24,408 bases of DNA from Anaerobacillus sp. (GTDB lineage Bacteria; Bacillota; Bacilli; Bacillales_H; Anaerobacillaceae): positions 1 through 24,408 of the forward strand of contig SKOL01000387.1 in the NCBI GenBank assembly GCA_007120055.1, read 5' to 3'. Positions 8,936-16,094 of the stretch are shown here, piece by piece. Made by a program: the position numbers and the translations under genes. How positions within the stretch are numbered: position 1 is the first letter of the stretch; each line of letters begins with the position of its first letter. The notes below the pieces were generated by a model, which saw only the letters and a list, made by a program, of their open reading frames with translations, searched no databases and was not told the origin of the DNA.

Positions 8936-9715
8936 ATGGATCAAAAAAAGATCGTAACCCTAGAGGATCGAATTCCAAAACTTAAAAATGAAAGAAAACA
9001 AAGAGCAAACCGACGATTGATTTTTTATCTGTCATTTTTTTTCGTATTATTACTTACTGTTATATATTTTCAATCACCTTTAAGTAATGTACAGGTAATT
9101 GAAATTCAAGGGAATCATTATATATCAGATGATCAAATTATAAAGTTAAGTGAATTAAAAGATGGGACAAGCTTTTGGGGAATAAACAGTAATAAAATTA
9201 TTGAAGAAATAGGAGCATTTACTGAGATAAGCGAAGTAAGTGTGAAGCGTAAGTTCCCTCACACCGTTCAGATTAATGTTAACGAGTATTCAAGAGTCGC
9301 ATATTTAGCTGTAGATAATAATTTTTTTCCGATTTTAGAAACGGGTGAGATTTTACAAGAATTACCTATAAATTACTTTCCTTCAGATGCTCCGTTGTTA
9401 ATGGATTGGGAGACAAACAACGAATTAACGGAAATGGCTGCCGAATTAAGTAACTTACCTGAGAGCATCATCCATCGAATCTCGGAAATTTATTATACTC
9501 CTGTAGAAGCTGACCCTTTAAGAATAACTCTTTATATGAATGATGGTTTTAAAGTTAGCTCTACAATACGTCACTTTTCTAAAAGGATTATAGATTATCC
9601 AGCTATCGTTAAAGAGCTAGACCCGGAAAAAAGAGGTATTATTCATATGAAAATGAATCCTTATTTCGAACAATTTGTTAATGAGGAGGAAGAACCAATT
9701 GAAAGTGAAGGGTAA
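8936..9715 (+). CDS. divIB: Cell division protein DivIB (FtsQ homologue)
   Basis: Bitopic membrane protein of the divisome that forms a complex with FtsL and DivIC and controls septal wall synthesis. The 259-residue product has a basic cytoplasmic head, one membrane segment at about 28-46, then an extracellular POTRA domain starting at VQVIEIQGNHYISDDQI and the beta domain, with an acidic tail (NEEEEPIESEG). GGAGG at 8923-8927 points to ATG 8936; an in-frame TTG at 8921 overlaps that site and is unlikely. The 3' end overlaps the next reading frame. It heads a transcript with its own sigma-A promoter. Confidence 0.93.
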   Translation: MDQKKIVTLEDRIPKLKNERKQRANRRLIFYLSFFFVLLLTVIYFQSPLSNVQVIEIQGNHYISDDQIIKLSELKDGTSFWGINSNKIIEEIGAFTEISEVSVKRKFPHTVQINVNEYSRVAYLAVDNNFFPILETGEILQELPINYFPSDAPLLMDWETNNELTEMAAELSNLPESIIHRISEIYYTPVEADPLRITLYMNDGFKVSSTIRHFSKRIIDYPAIVKELDPEKRGIIHMKMNPYFEQFVNEEEEPIESEG

Positions 9716-10400
9716 TCACGTTATCCTTTCATTTGTGCTGATTATAACGGGTTTTATTGTCGCCTTATCATATCAGTTTGCAAATGAAGGTCAAAATAGC
9801 CAAGTTATTACCGAGAGGCAGTGGAATAAAGAGGATGAATTGAGAAACCAAGTATTGTTTGAGCAATCTCTAAATCGAAATTTATCCGAAGAACTTAGAG
9901 CCATTCAGGCTGAAATTAATACGATTGAAGAAGAGATTGCTTATCAAGAAAGAGCGTATTTTAACTTAGTAGAAGATCTTGATAAACTTAGGATGGTTAC
10001 AGGATCTGTTGGAATAAAAGGGCCTGGTATTGAAGTGACTTTAAGTGATGCTGAGTATGTTCCGGACGGTGAAAATCCTAATTTCTACATTGTTCATGAA
10101 GGCCATATTCAAAAAGTAATCCATGAATTATTAGTTACACAAGCAGAGGCTATTGCTATTAATGGTCAAAGAATTTCTCATCAATCCTATATACAATGCG
10201 TAGGGCCTGTAATACGAATTGACGGAAATACGTCTTTTGCCCCTTTCGTTATTACCGCAATTGGTGATCCGGATAAACTTTACGATTCGCTTCATTTGCC
10301 AGGTGGAGTAAGGGATCAATTGCTCTCTGATCAAGTTGAAGTAAAGATTGAAAAGAAGGAACTTATTATAATGGATCCTTTTTTATCAGAGAGAGGGTGA
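9699..10400 (+). CDS. ylxW: DUF881 membrane-anchored protein, YlxW-like
   Basis: Function unknown; DUF881 family, a fixed companion of divIB-ftsA in Bacillaceae. The likely start is TTG 9699, eight bases after GAGGAGGA at 9683-9690, giving 233 residues; the frame is open further back to a TTG at 9675, but that lies before the ribosome site. One membrane segment at about residues 7-26 anchors a long extracytoplasmic part: a coiled-coil-like heptad region (about 40-90), then the DUF881 domain with GIKGPGIEVTLSDA and IVHEGHIQKVIHELL and the AIAINGQRI segment. Its 5' end overlaps divIB by 17 bases. The resemblance to B. subtilis YlxW is my recognition from motif order and gene position. Confidence 0.85.
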   Translation: MKVKGNHVILSFVLIITGFIVALSYQFANEGQNSQVITERQWNKEDELRNQVLFEQSLNRNLSEELRAIQAEINTIEEEIAYQERAYFNLVEDLDKLRMVTGSVGIKGPGIEVTLSDAEYVPDGENPNFYIVHEGHIQKVIHELLVTQAEAIAINGQRISHQSYIQCVGPVIRIDGNTSFAPFVITAIGDPDKLYDSLHLPGGVRDQLLSDQVEVKIEKKELIIMDPFLSERG

Positions 10401-10405
10401 TGTTT

Positions 10406-11098
10406 GTGAAAGATCGTATGCTTATTTTTGCGATTGTTACGACCATTATTGGTTTTATGATTGCCGTTCAATTTAAGACGACAAATGAACCTGTCGTTCG
10501 TGATACACGAGATATTTTGCAATTAAGACAAGATTTACGGATTGAAAAAGAGCGTCAACAAGAGTTGAACCAAGAAATTGAGAAGCAATTAACATTATTA
10601 AATCAACTAAAGCAAAGAGATAATATAGAAGGTGCCATGTTAGATGCAATCAACGATTTAAAAGAACGCGCAGGTTTAACGGCAGTAAGTGGAGAAGGTA
10701 TTATTCTAGAGATAAAACCGATGTATACTGATTATGGTTTCATTCCGCAAACAGTACCTGCCCATTTATTAAGGTTTTTAATTAATGAGCTAAACATTCA
10801 CAATGCGCAGGAAATAGCGATCGGAAATCAAAGAATTATTTCAACGTCGGCGATTAGGGATGTTAATAATGTTACACACGTCAATGCAAGAAGGATACCA
10901 AATTTGCCACTGAAAGTATATGTGCTTGCAAATGAAGCCGAAAAGCTTCATCATGAAATGATTGTTTCTGAATCTGTTGAGTACTTTGCGATTGAAAACT
11001 TAAGTATAACATCAACGCCGATCAATTTTATAACATTACCTGAATACGAGCAGCCATTACGTATTCGCCACTTACAACCAATAAAGGAGGAATCATAA
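10406..11098 (+). CDS. ylxX: DUF881 membrane-anchored protein, YlxX-like
   Basis: A second DUF881 protein, clearly paralogous to the gene before it: one membrane segment (MLIFAIVTTIIGFMIAVQF), a coiled-coil-like stretch rich in Glu/Gln/Leu, then the DUF881 core with GLTAVSGEGIILEIKP and AHLLRFLINELNIHNAQEIAIGNQRI. Three starts are possible: GTG 10397, ATG 10400 (its A is the last base of the upstream stop) and GTG 10406. GAGG at 10393-10396 is best spaced for GTG 10406, which gives 230 residues. The role is unknown; conserved linkage to division genes suggests a part in the septum or envelope, which is inference. Confidence 0.83.
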   Translation: MKDRMLIFAIVTTIIGFMIAVQFKTTNEPVVRDTRDILQLRQDLRIEKERQQELNQEIEKQLTLLNQLKQRDNIEGAMLDAINDLKERAGLTAVSGEGIILEIKPMYTDYGFIPQTVPAHLLRFLINELNIHNAQEIAIGNQRIISTSAIRDVNNVTHVNARRIPNLPLKVYVLANEAEKLHHEMIVSESVEYFAIENLSITSTPINFITLPEYEQPLRIRHLQPIKEES

Positions 11099-11099
11099 A

Positions 11100-11450
11100 A
11101 TGTGGTTACCATTTGTTGGGTTAGTTATCGGCTTATTACTTGGCTTTTGGACAGAATTTAGGATCCCTGAAATATATTCTAATTATTTGTCCATCGCTGT
11201 CTTGGCAGCTTTAGATACGCTATTTGGTGGAATACGAGCTCACTTGCAAAACACGTTTGAGGAGAAAGTGTTTGTAACTGGATTCTTCTCCAATATTTTA
11301 CTGGCCGCAGGTTTGGCTTTTCTAGGTGTTCATCTTGGTGTAGACTTATATTTAGCTGCTATTTTTGCTTTTGGTGTGCGTTTATTTAATAATATCGCTG
11401 TTATTCGTCGCATACTCCTTTCGAAATGGACGGCAAAACAAGATAGATAA
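11100..11450 (+). CDS. sbp: Small basic protein Sbp (DUF1290), membrane protein
   Basis: A 116-residue hydrophobic protein of unknown function with about three to four membrane segments and a basic C-terminus (RRILLSKWTAKQDR). It matches the DUF1290/Sbp family by the N-terminal LPFVGLVIGLLLGFWTEFRIP and by AALDTLFGGIRAHLQ and NNIAVIRR. AAAGGAGG at 11083-11090 fixes ATG 11100, two bases after the ylxX stop. It lies immediately upstream of ftsA-ftsZ as in B. subtilis. It closes the divIB transcript; I see no strong terminator directly after it. Confidence 0.88.
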   Translation: MWLPFVGLVIGLLLGFWTEFRIPEIYSNYLSIAVLAALDTLFGGIRAHLQNTFEEKVFVTGFFSNILLAAGLAFLGVHLGVDLYLAAIFAFGVRLFNNIAVIRRILLSKWTAKQDR

Positions 11451-11522
11451 ATCGAAAATTGAACGAAACGCACCAAAGTGTTCAATAATTTATTAAAAGA
11501 ATTCGAAAGTTTATACAAAAAA

Positions 11523-11551
11523 AAAGGGAATGGAAACTATTTGTTGAATAC
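11523..11551 (+). promoter_or_regulatory. Candidate sigma-H promoter for ftsA-ftsZ
   Basis: AAAGGGAAT at 11523-11531 matches eight of nine bases of the sigma-H -35 consensus RNAGGAWWW. GTTGAATAC at 11543-11551 matches eight of nine of the -10 consensus RNNGAATWW. The gap is 11 bases, within the usual 11-12. Sigma-H control of ftsAZ at the onset of sporulation is established in B. subtilis, which supports the call. Confidence 0.68.
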
Positions 11552-11626
11552 TAACTTATTAATAGAAAAAATTTACCTTTTTATTATTTTCAATGAATTT
11601 CATATTTTATATTATCGCCATTAAGT

Positions 11627-11670
11627 AACTGTATGTAGTTGCGTTAATGCGTTCGCAACTACATACAGTT
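11627..11670 (+). repeat. Perfect 17-bp-stem hairpin in the ftsA leader
   Basis: Bases 11627-11643 are exactly complementary to 11654-11670, with a 10-base loop. No T tract follows (TTTGATATGG), so it is not a standard terminator. It lies between the sigma-H-like promoter and ftsA and would be in that transcript. It could be an RNA stability or attenuation structure, a protein-binding palindrome, or a small mobile palindrome. Confidence 0.75.
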
Positions 11671-11889
11671 TGATATGGCTCAATTTAGGTGATTATGAAA
11701 TTCACTCTATTAAAAAGCTCTAAATTTTTAAGTATAAGTGAAACTAAGGCTTGCCTGCTCTTAAAAGGACTAGGCTCGCCAAGTTTCCCATAGATGTACA
11801 AATGTATATTTTCCTTCCCTAATATTATCCTTATACGGGGTTGTTTTAAACAGAACTATAAGCTTATTATTTAAAGGAGGTGCCAAAGA

Positions 11890-13170
11890 ATGAACAACAA
11901 GGAAACTTATGTAAGTTTAGACATCGGTACATCTAATGTTCGAGTAATTATTGGAGAAATTACTAATGGGTCATTAAATATCATAGGCGTAGGTAATGCA
12001 ATGTCTGAAGGAATCAAAAAAGGTTCTATCGTTGATATTGATGAAACTGTTCGTTCCATTCGCAAGGCAGTTGAACAAGCAGAAAGAATGATAGGTATGT
12101 CAATTGAGAATGTTATTGTTGGTGTTTCAGGTAACCATGTACAACTTCAACAGTGTCACGGAGTTGTTGCAGTTTCTAGTGCAGATCGTGAAATAGGAGA
12201 AGAAGATATTAGTAGAGTCATTGACGCTGCTCAAGTTTTTTCTATTCCACCCGAAAGAGAAATTATAGATGTAATTCCGCGACAATTTATTGTTGACGGA
12301 TTAGATGAAATTACCGATCCAAGAGGGATGATAGGTGTACGTCTTGAAATGGAAGGAACGATAATTACAGGTTCTAAAACGGTTTTACATAATTTATTAC
12401 GTTGTGTTGAGCGTGCTGGACTTTCAATTGCTGATATTTGTCTACAACCTTTAGCAGGCGGGTCTGTAGCTGTCTCAAAAGATGAAAAAGGTTTAGGTGT
12501 TGCTCTTGTGGATATAGGTGGAGGTTCAATGACTGTGTCTATTTTCGAACAAGGCAACTTACAAGCTACATCAGTAATTCCGATTGGTGGGGATCATATT
12601 ACTAATGATATTTCTATCGGACTTAGAATTTCCACGGAAGAAGCTGAACGAGTCAAAGAGAAGTATGGACATGCCCACATTGACTTAGCATCAAAAGAAG
12701 AAATGTTTAAAGTGACGAAAATTGGTAGCGATCAAAAAGAGGAATTTTCACAAAACGAGCTATCATATATTATTGAACCAAGATTAGCTGAGATGTTTCA
12801 ACTAATTGAAAGTGAAGTTTATAAACTAGGATACGGGGATTTACCTGGAGGATACGTTTTAACTGGTGGAACTGTAAAAATTCCTGGTATACTAGAATTA
12901 GCTAGAGAAATTTTGCAAAATAGTGTTAGAATTGCAATACCTGATTATATTGGCGTGCGTGAGGCTCAGTATACGAATGGGGTTGGCTTAATCCAATTTG
13001 CCCATCGTAATGGGAAAATTCAAGGTAAAGAAATTGCAGCTACACTAGGAAACTTGGAGCATGAAGAAGCGGAAGAAAGAAATGAAGCTCCTTCTAAAAA
13101 GAAGGATACATCCCAAGGTCAGAATGTAAAAAAGAAAGTTTCTAGTTGGTTTAAAGTATTTTTTGAGTAA
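11890..13170 (+). CDS. ftsA: Cell division protein FtsA, actin-like FtsZ membrane tether
   Basis: Actin-fold ATPase that polymerises under the membrane and anchors FtsZ at midcell, recruiting later divisome proteins. The 426-residue protein has the phosphate-1 loop LDIGTSNVRV at 10-19, the FtsA-specific 1C domain inserted after about residue 80, phosphate-2 LVDIGGGSMTV at 206-216 and the LTGGTVKIPG adenosine motif. The C-terminus has a charged variable linker and ends in an amphipathic membrane-targeting helix, KKKVSSWFKVFFE. A very strong AAAGGAGGTG at 11873-11882 fixes the ATG. It is followed 51 bases later by ftsZ. Confidence 0.97.
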   Translation: MNNKETYVSLDIGTSNVRVIIGEITNGSLNIIGVGNAMSEGIKKGSIVDIDETVRSIRKAVEQAERMIGMSIENVIVGVSGNHVQLQQCHGVVAVSSADREIGEEDISRVIDAAQVFSIPPEREIIDVIPRQFIVDGLDEITDPRGMIGVRLEMEGTIITGSKTVLHNLLRCVERAGLSIADICLQPLAGGSVAVSKDEKGLGVALVDIGGGSMTVSIFEQGNLQATSVIPIGGDHITNDISIGLRISTEEAERVKEKYGHAHIDLASKEEMFKVTKIGSDQKEEFSQNELSYIIEPRLAEMFQLIESEVYKLGYGDLPGGYVLTGGTVKIPGILELAREILQNSVRIAIPDYIGVREAQYTNGVGLIQFAHRNGKIQGKEIAATLGNLEHEEAEERNEAPSKKKDTSQGQNVKKKVSSWFKVFFE

Positions 13171-13221
13171 TTTAAATATGGATTTTATTCGTGGAGACAT
13201 GATTGATTGGGGGACCTTATA

Positions 13222-14352
13222 ATGTTAGAGTTTGAAATGGATATGGACCAGTTAGCAAAAATTAAAGTTATTGGTGTTGGCGGTGGCGGAAGTAATGCCG
13301 TTAATAGAATGATTGAAAATGGATTGCAAGGTGTTGAGTTTATTGCTGTTAATACAGATGCACAAGCACTGCACTTGTCAAAAGCAGAGCATAAGCTTCA
13401 ACTTGGAGGAAAACTTACGCGTGGTTTAGGTGCGGGTGCTAATCCAGAAGTTGGTAAAAAAGCGGCGGAAGAAAGTAAAGAGCATATCGAAGGGATTTTA
13501 TCTGGTTCAGATATGGTATTTATCACTGCTGGAATGGGTGGAGGAACTGGTACAGGTGCAGCACCTGTAATCGCTGAAATTGCTAAAGAAATTGGCGCCC
13601 TAACCGTTGGTGTCGTTACTCGACCGTTTACATTTGAGGGTCGTAAACGATCGACTCAAGCTGCAGGAGGAATTAGCGACTTAAAAGAAAAAGTAGATAC
13701 ATTGATTGTGATTCCTAACGATCGTTTATTAGAGATCGTTGATAAAAATACACCAATGTTAGAAGCGTTTCGTGAGGCAGACAATGTATTAAGACAAGGT
13801 GTTCAAGGTATATCAGATTTAATTGCTGTACCTGGTTTAATTAACCTTGATTTTGCCGATGTGAAGACAATTATGAGTGATAAAGGGTCAGCTTTAATGG
13901 GGATCGGCGTTGCTACAGGTGAAAATCGTGCATCAGAAGCCGCTAAAAAAGCAATTTCTAGTCCTTTATTAGAAACTTCAATTGATGGTGCGCAAGGCGT
14001 ACTCATGAATATTACAGGTGGAACGAACTTAAGCCTTTATGAAGTCCATGAGGCAGCAGAAATTGTATCAAGTGCATCTGATCAAGAAGTGAATATGATT
14101 TTCGGATCTGTCATTAATGAAAATCTTAAAGATGAAATTATTGTAACTGTCATTGCTACAGGGTTTAGTGATCAAGAAAATATGAAAATTTCAAAACCAA
14201 CACAACCTGTAAAAGCTGGTGTAACGAAAAAAGCTCCAGTACAACATGAGGAAACTCAAGCAAGCGACAGAAAACCGCAAGGACAAGCTCAACAAGAGTC
14301 GATAGACACGTTGGACATACCAACTTTCTTAAGAAATCGTAGAAATCGATAA
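13222..14352 (+). CDS. ftsZ: Cell division GTPase FtsZ (tubulin homologue)
   Basis: Cytoplasmic GTPase that polymerises into the Z ring. The start is ATG 13222, seven bases after GGGGGA at 13209-13214; an in-frame TTG at 13207 lies in the ribosome site. The 376-residue protein has the N-terminal [16 protein letters not shown], the tubulin signature GGGTGTGA at 106-113, the synergy loop NLDFADVK at 208-215 that completes the neighbouring subunit's active site, a variable Gln/Lys-rich linker (about 320-358), and the C-terminal peptide [15 protein letters not shown] that binds FtsA, SepF and EzrA. The basic last residues match the Bacillus type. A 17-bp-stem terminator lies about 160 bases downstream, beyond a repeat element. 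Confidence 0.98.
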   Translation: MLEFEMDMDQLAKIKVIGVGGGGSNAVNRMIENGLQGVEFIAVNTDAQALHLSKAEHKLQLGGKLTRGLGAGANPEVGKKAAEESKEHIEGILSGSDMVFITAGMGGGTGTGAAPVIAEIAKEIGALTVGVVTRPFTFEGRKRSTQAAGGISDLKEKVDTLIVIPNDRLLEIVDKNTPMLEAFREADNVLRQGVQGISDLIAVPGLINLDFADVKTIMSDKGSALMGIGVATGENRASEAAKKAISSPLLETSIDGAQGVLMNITGGTNLSLYEVHEAAEIVSSASDQEVNMIFGSVINENLKDEIIVTVIATGFSDQENMKISKPTQPVKAGVTKKAPVQHEETQASDRKPQGQAQQESIDTLDIPTFLRNRRNR

Positions 14353-14353
14353 T

Positions 14354-14500
14354 TAGAAAAGCGGAAGTGCCTTGGTCAGGTCCGAAAAAACTGGAGGCTT
14401 CAATTCAAAAGGCGATTTTTGCCTTGTGATTGAAGGTGAAGTTTTCGAGGACCTAGGCACTGAAGCTAGACAAATAGAAAAGCGGAAGTGCCTTGGTCAG
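14354..14500 (+). repeat. Nested-hairpin repeat element with a truncated tandem second copy
   Basis: The first unit (about 14354-14474) folds into one long hairpin of nested stems: AGTGCCT 14366-14372 with AGGCACT 14455-14461; AGGTCC 14378-14383 with GGACCT 14449-14454; CTTCAAT 14398-14404 with ATTGAAG 14429-14435; AAGGC 14409-14413 with GCCTT 14421-14425. Its first 26 bases (14354-14379) recur exactly at 14475-14500, where a second copy breaks off. I recognise the opening AGAAAAGCGGAAGTGCC and closing GAAGCTAGACA as resembling a dispersed intergenic repeat common in Bacillaceae genomes; that is from memory. An open frame through it is not a gene. Confidence 0.72.
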
Positions 14501-14514
14501 ATTATAAACAGACA

Positions 14515-14570
14515 AGACATACTTATTAATGGGTACCACTTAGTGTACATCATTAATAAGTATGTCTTTT
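14515..14570 (+). terminator. Strong intrinsic terminator of ftsZ
   Basis: A perfect 17-bp stem joins 14515-14531 and 14551-14567. The loop itself contains a smaller hairpin (CACT 14537-14540 with AGTG 14542-14545). The stem is followed by T residues. It lies after ftsZ and the repeat element and should end the ftsAZ transcript. Confidence 0.85.
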
Positions 14571-14581
14571 TGTATATGAAA

Positions 14582-14742
14582 AAAAGGTGGACACTTTCGT
14601 GAACGAGCCTCTGAGATTCGAAAGAAGGGTGCTCCTGCGGTTACTCGTCGCAAAGCTGCATGATGAATTCTCTAAAGAGTTTCACATGATGTGATTGAGG
14701 TCAGTAGCTTCACAGCGAAGTGAGGGAAAGTGTCCACCTTTT
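14582..14742. repeat. 161-bp element bounded by perfect 17-bp inverted repeats
   Basis: AAAAGGTGGACACTTTC at 14582-14598 has its exact reverse complement at 14726-14742. The 127-base interior is richer in GC than the flanks and has internal palindromes (CTCTaaAGAG, CACATgATGTG, and AAGCT near 14653 against AGCTT near 14706). No open frame with a ribosome site is seen. The size and terminal inverted repeats suit a MITE-like or intergenic palindromic repeat. No target duplication is obvious. Confidence 0.65.
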
Positions 14743-14905
14743 CATCTTAGATGGTGACGGTAAATTGTTATGAGTGTTTTGTATGGAAAGAGTTGGTTAG
14801 TTGGTTTGTGGACAGTTGGTTAGGCTACGCCCTTGCCTGACTTTTCTATATTAGGTGGTGACAATTAAATCTTCATGAACGTTTTGTTTGAAATTAATCT
14901 TGGTG
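14743..14905. other. Non-coding stretch with a degenerate 46-base direct repeat
   Basis: Segments 14744-14789 and 14848-14893 align over about 46 bases with several mismatches and one small indel; shared runs include TTAG, TGGTGAC, ATGA and GTTTTGT. GTTGGTTAG-like repeats and a weak AGGC/GCCT hairpin followed by TTTT lie between. The only small open frame, from ATG 14770, is 17 codons without a ribosome site. I see no gene here. Confidence 0.4.
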
Positions 14906-14938
14906 GCATACTGTGCTTTCACAGCGTTTAAGCGGTAT

Positions 14939-15025
14939 GCGACAAATATAGTGAAAAATCACTAAAATTTCCTCTATTCTATCGGCATAAACTGACAGAC
15001 TTATAAATAAGATTTGATATATACT
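14939..15025 (+). promoter_or_regulatory. spoIIG promoter with 22-bp spacing and Spo0A box
   Basis: CTGACA at 14992-14997 (-35) and TATACT at 15020-15025 (-10) are separated by 22 bases. That is the abnormal spacing known for the B. subtilis spoIIG promoter, which needs Spo0A~P to help sigma-A. TGCGACAAA at 14939-14947 reads TTTGTCGCA on the other strand, eight of nine bases of the 0A-box consensus TTTGTCGAA, centred near -89. Further boxes near -40 are too degenerate to call. Confidence 0.7.
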
Positions 15026-15125
15026 AGTCTCAAATCTTTTAGAGGATGTTCGGAAATTTGGAATTGATTATCCTTTTTTGAACACACACTTTAAGAACTA
15101 TTTCATTTTTTAGAAAGGAGAACAT

Positions 15126-16046
15126 ATGGCTATATATTTAGATGTCATATGGTTTCTAAATTTTTGTATTGATTTATTATTACTATTATTGACAGGAATC
15201 GTTTTAAAGAGAACTCTAGTAAAGTGGAGGATACTATTAGGATCTCTGTTGGCATCAAGTATTATTTTTTTACTTTTAACACCTTATAGCGCACTTTTTT
15301 ATCATCCTGTTTTTAAGGTAGTTCTTTCAGTATGTATAGTTGTTGTTACTTTTGGATTTAAGAAATTTTCCTACTTTATTCAAAATCTCCTAACCTTTTA
15401 TTTCGTTAGCTTTATATGCGGAGGTGGACTTATTGCACTACATTACTTTTTCAATAACGAAATGGTCATTTTGAATGGAGTAGTCTCAACAAAGTCTACA
15501 GGATTAGGGACACCTATAAGCTGGCTATTAGTAATTATCGGATTTCCTAGCCTTTGGTATTTATCCAAAAAAAGATTTGAGCAAATTGAAGTTCGAAAAA
15601 TTAAGTACGATGAGATTGTAGATGTTGCTCTTGCCATTAATGAAATTGAATTGCATTTAAAAGGGTTAATTGATAGTGGCAATCAACTTCAAGATCCACT
15701 TACGAAAAGGCCTGTTATGATAATAGATATGAACGAAATGCAAAATAAATTCCCTAAAGATATAGTCGAGCAAGCCAAACATCCAGAAATGATTGGCGAC
15801 TCTTCTTTTTCAATCAATAAGGGGTGGGAAGAAAAGTTATGTATTATTCCGTATCGAGGTGTCGGCCAAGTCAACCAGTTTATTATCGGCGTAAAACCAG
15901 ATCGAGTAGTAATTACATTACAAAAAGGTGAGCAGTTACAATGTAATAATGTTGTTTTAGGGTTAAACTTTACTAATCTATCATCAGATGGCGATTTTCA
16001 CTGTATACTCCATCCTCAAATGCTTGTACAAGGGAAAAGCGCATAA
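15126..16046 (+). CDS. spoIIGA: Sporulation sigma-E processing peptidase SpoIIGA
   Basis: Membrane-bound aspartic protease that cleaves pro-sigma-E in the mother cell, triggered by SpoIIR from the forespore. The 306-residue protein has about five membrane segments in the first 150 residues and a cytoplasmic protease domain. The active-site motif DSGN falls at 183-186, so the catalytic aspartate is D183, the same number as in the B. subtilis enzyme. AAAGGAG at 15114-15120 sits five bases before the ATG. It precedes its substrate sigE by 48 bases in one operon driven by the Spo0A-type promoter. Confidence 0.95.
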   Translation: MAIYLDVIWFLNFCIDLLLLLLTGIVLKRTLVKWRILLGSLLASSIIFLLLTPYSALFYHPVFKVVLSVCIVVVTFGFKKFSYFIQNLLTFYFVSFICGGGLIALHYFFNNEMVILNGVVSTKSTGLGTPISWLLVIIGFPSLWYLSKKRFEQIEVRKIKYDEIVDVALAINEIELHLKGLIDSGNQLQDPLTKRPVMIIDMNEMQNKFPKDIVEQAKHPEMIGDSSFSINKGWEEKLCIIPYRGVGQVNQFIIGVKPDRVVITLQKGEQLQCNNVVLGLNFTNLSSDGDFHCILHPQMLVQGKSA

Positions 16047-16094
16047 CGGTTCTTCGCTAAGTATGATGTTCTAAAAACTTTAGGAGGTTCATAA

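Larger units (their letters stand above)
11451..11889 (+). promoter_or_regulatory. 439-bp ftsAZ leader region
   Basis: No open frame with a ribosome site is seen here. The region holds a sigma-H-like promoter (11523-11551), an AT-rich stretch, a 17-bp-stem hairpin (11627-11670), a short IR ATTGAAC/GTTCAAT (11458-11464 and 11480-11486), and a pair of AGGCTTGCC/AGGCTCGCC segments near 11749-11776. B. subtilis ftsAZ has several promoters in the same place; I could not identify a convincing sigma-A promoter here. Confidence 0.6.

Noticed and set aside
11458..11486. GAAC...GTTC as a LexA (SOS) box before ftsA
   Set aside because: The half-sites are 15 bases apart, whereas the Bacillus LexA box needs four bases between them.
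11841..11870. TTGTTT / TATTAT pair just before ftsA as a sigma-A promoter
   Set aside because: Transcription would start inside the ribosome binding site, so it could not serve ftsA in the usual way.
12231..12557. 108-codon minus-strand open frame in ftsA
   Set aside because: It lies antisense in the conserved FtsA core and is explained by codon bias of the real gene.
14372..14602. 76-codon open frame after ftsZ
   Set aside because: It runs through the nested-hairpin repeat and the ftsZ terminator, has no ribosome site and no family resemblance.
14354..14742. CRISPR-like array in the ftsZ-spoIIGA gap
   Set aside because: The only exact direct repeat occurs twice, as part of a truncated copy of a long hairpin; there is no regular repeat-spacer series and no cas gene.
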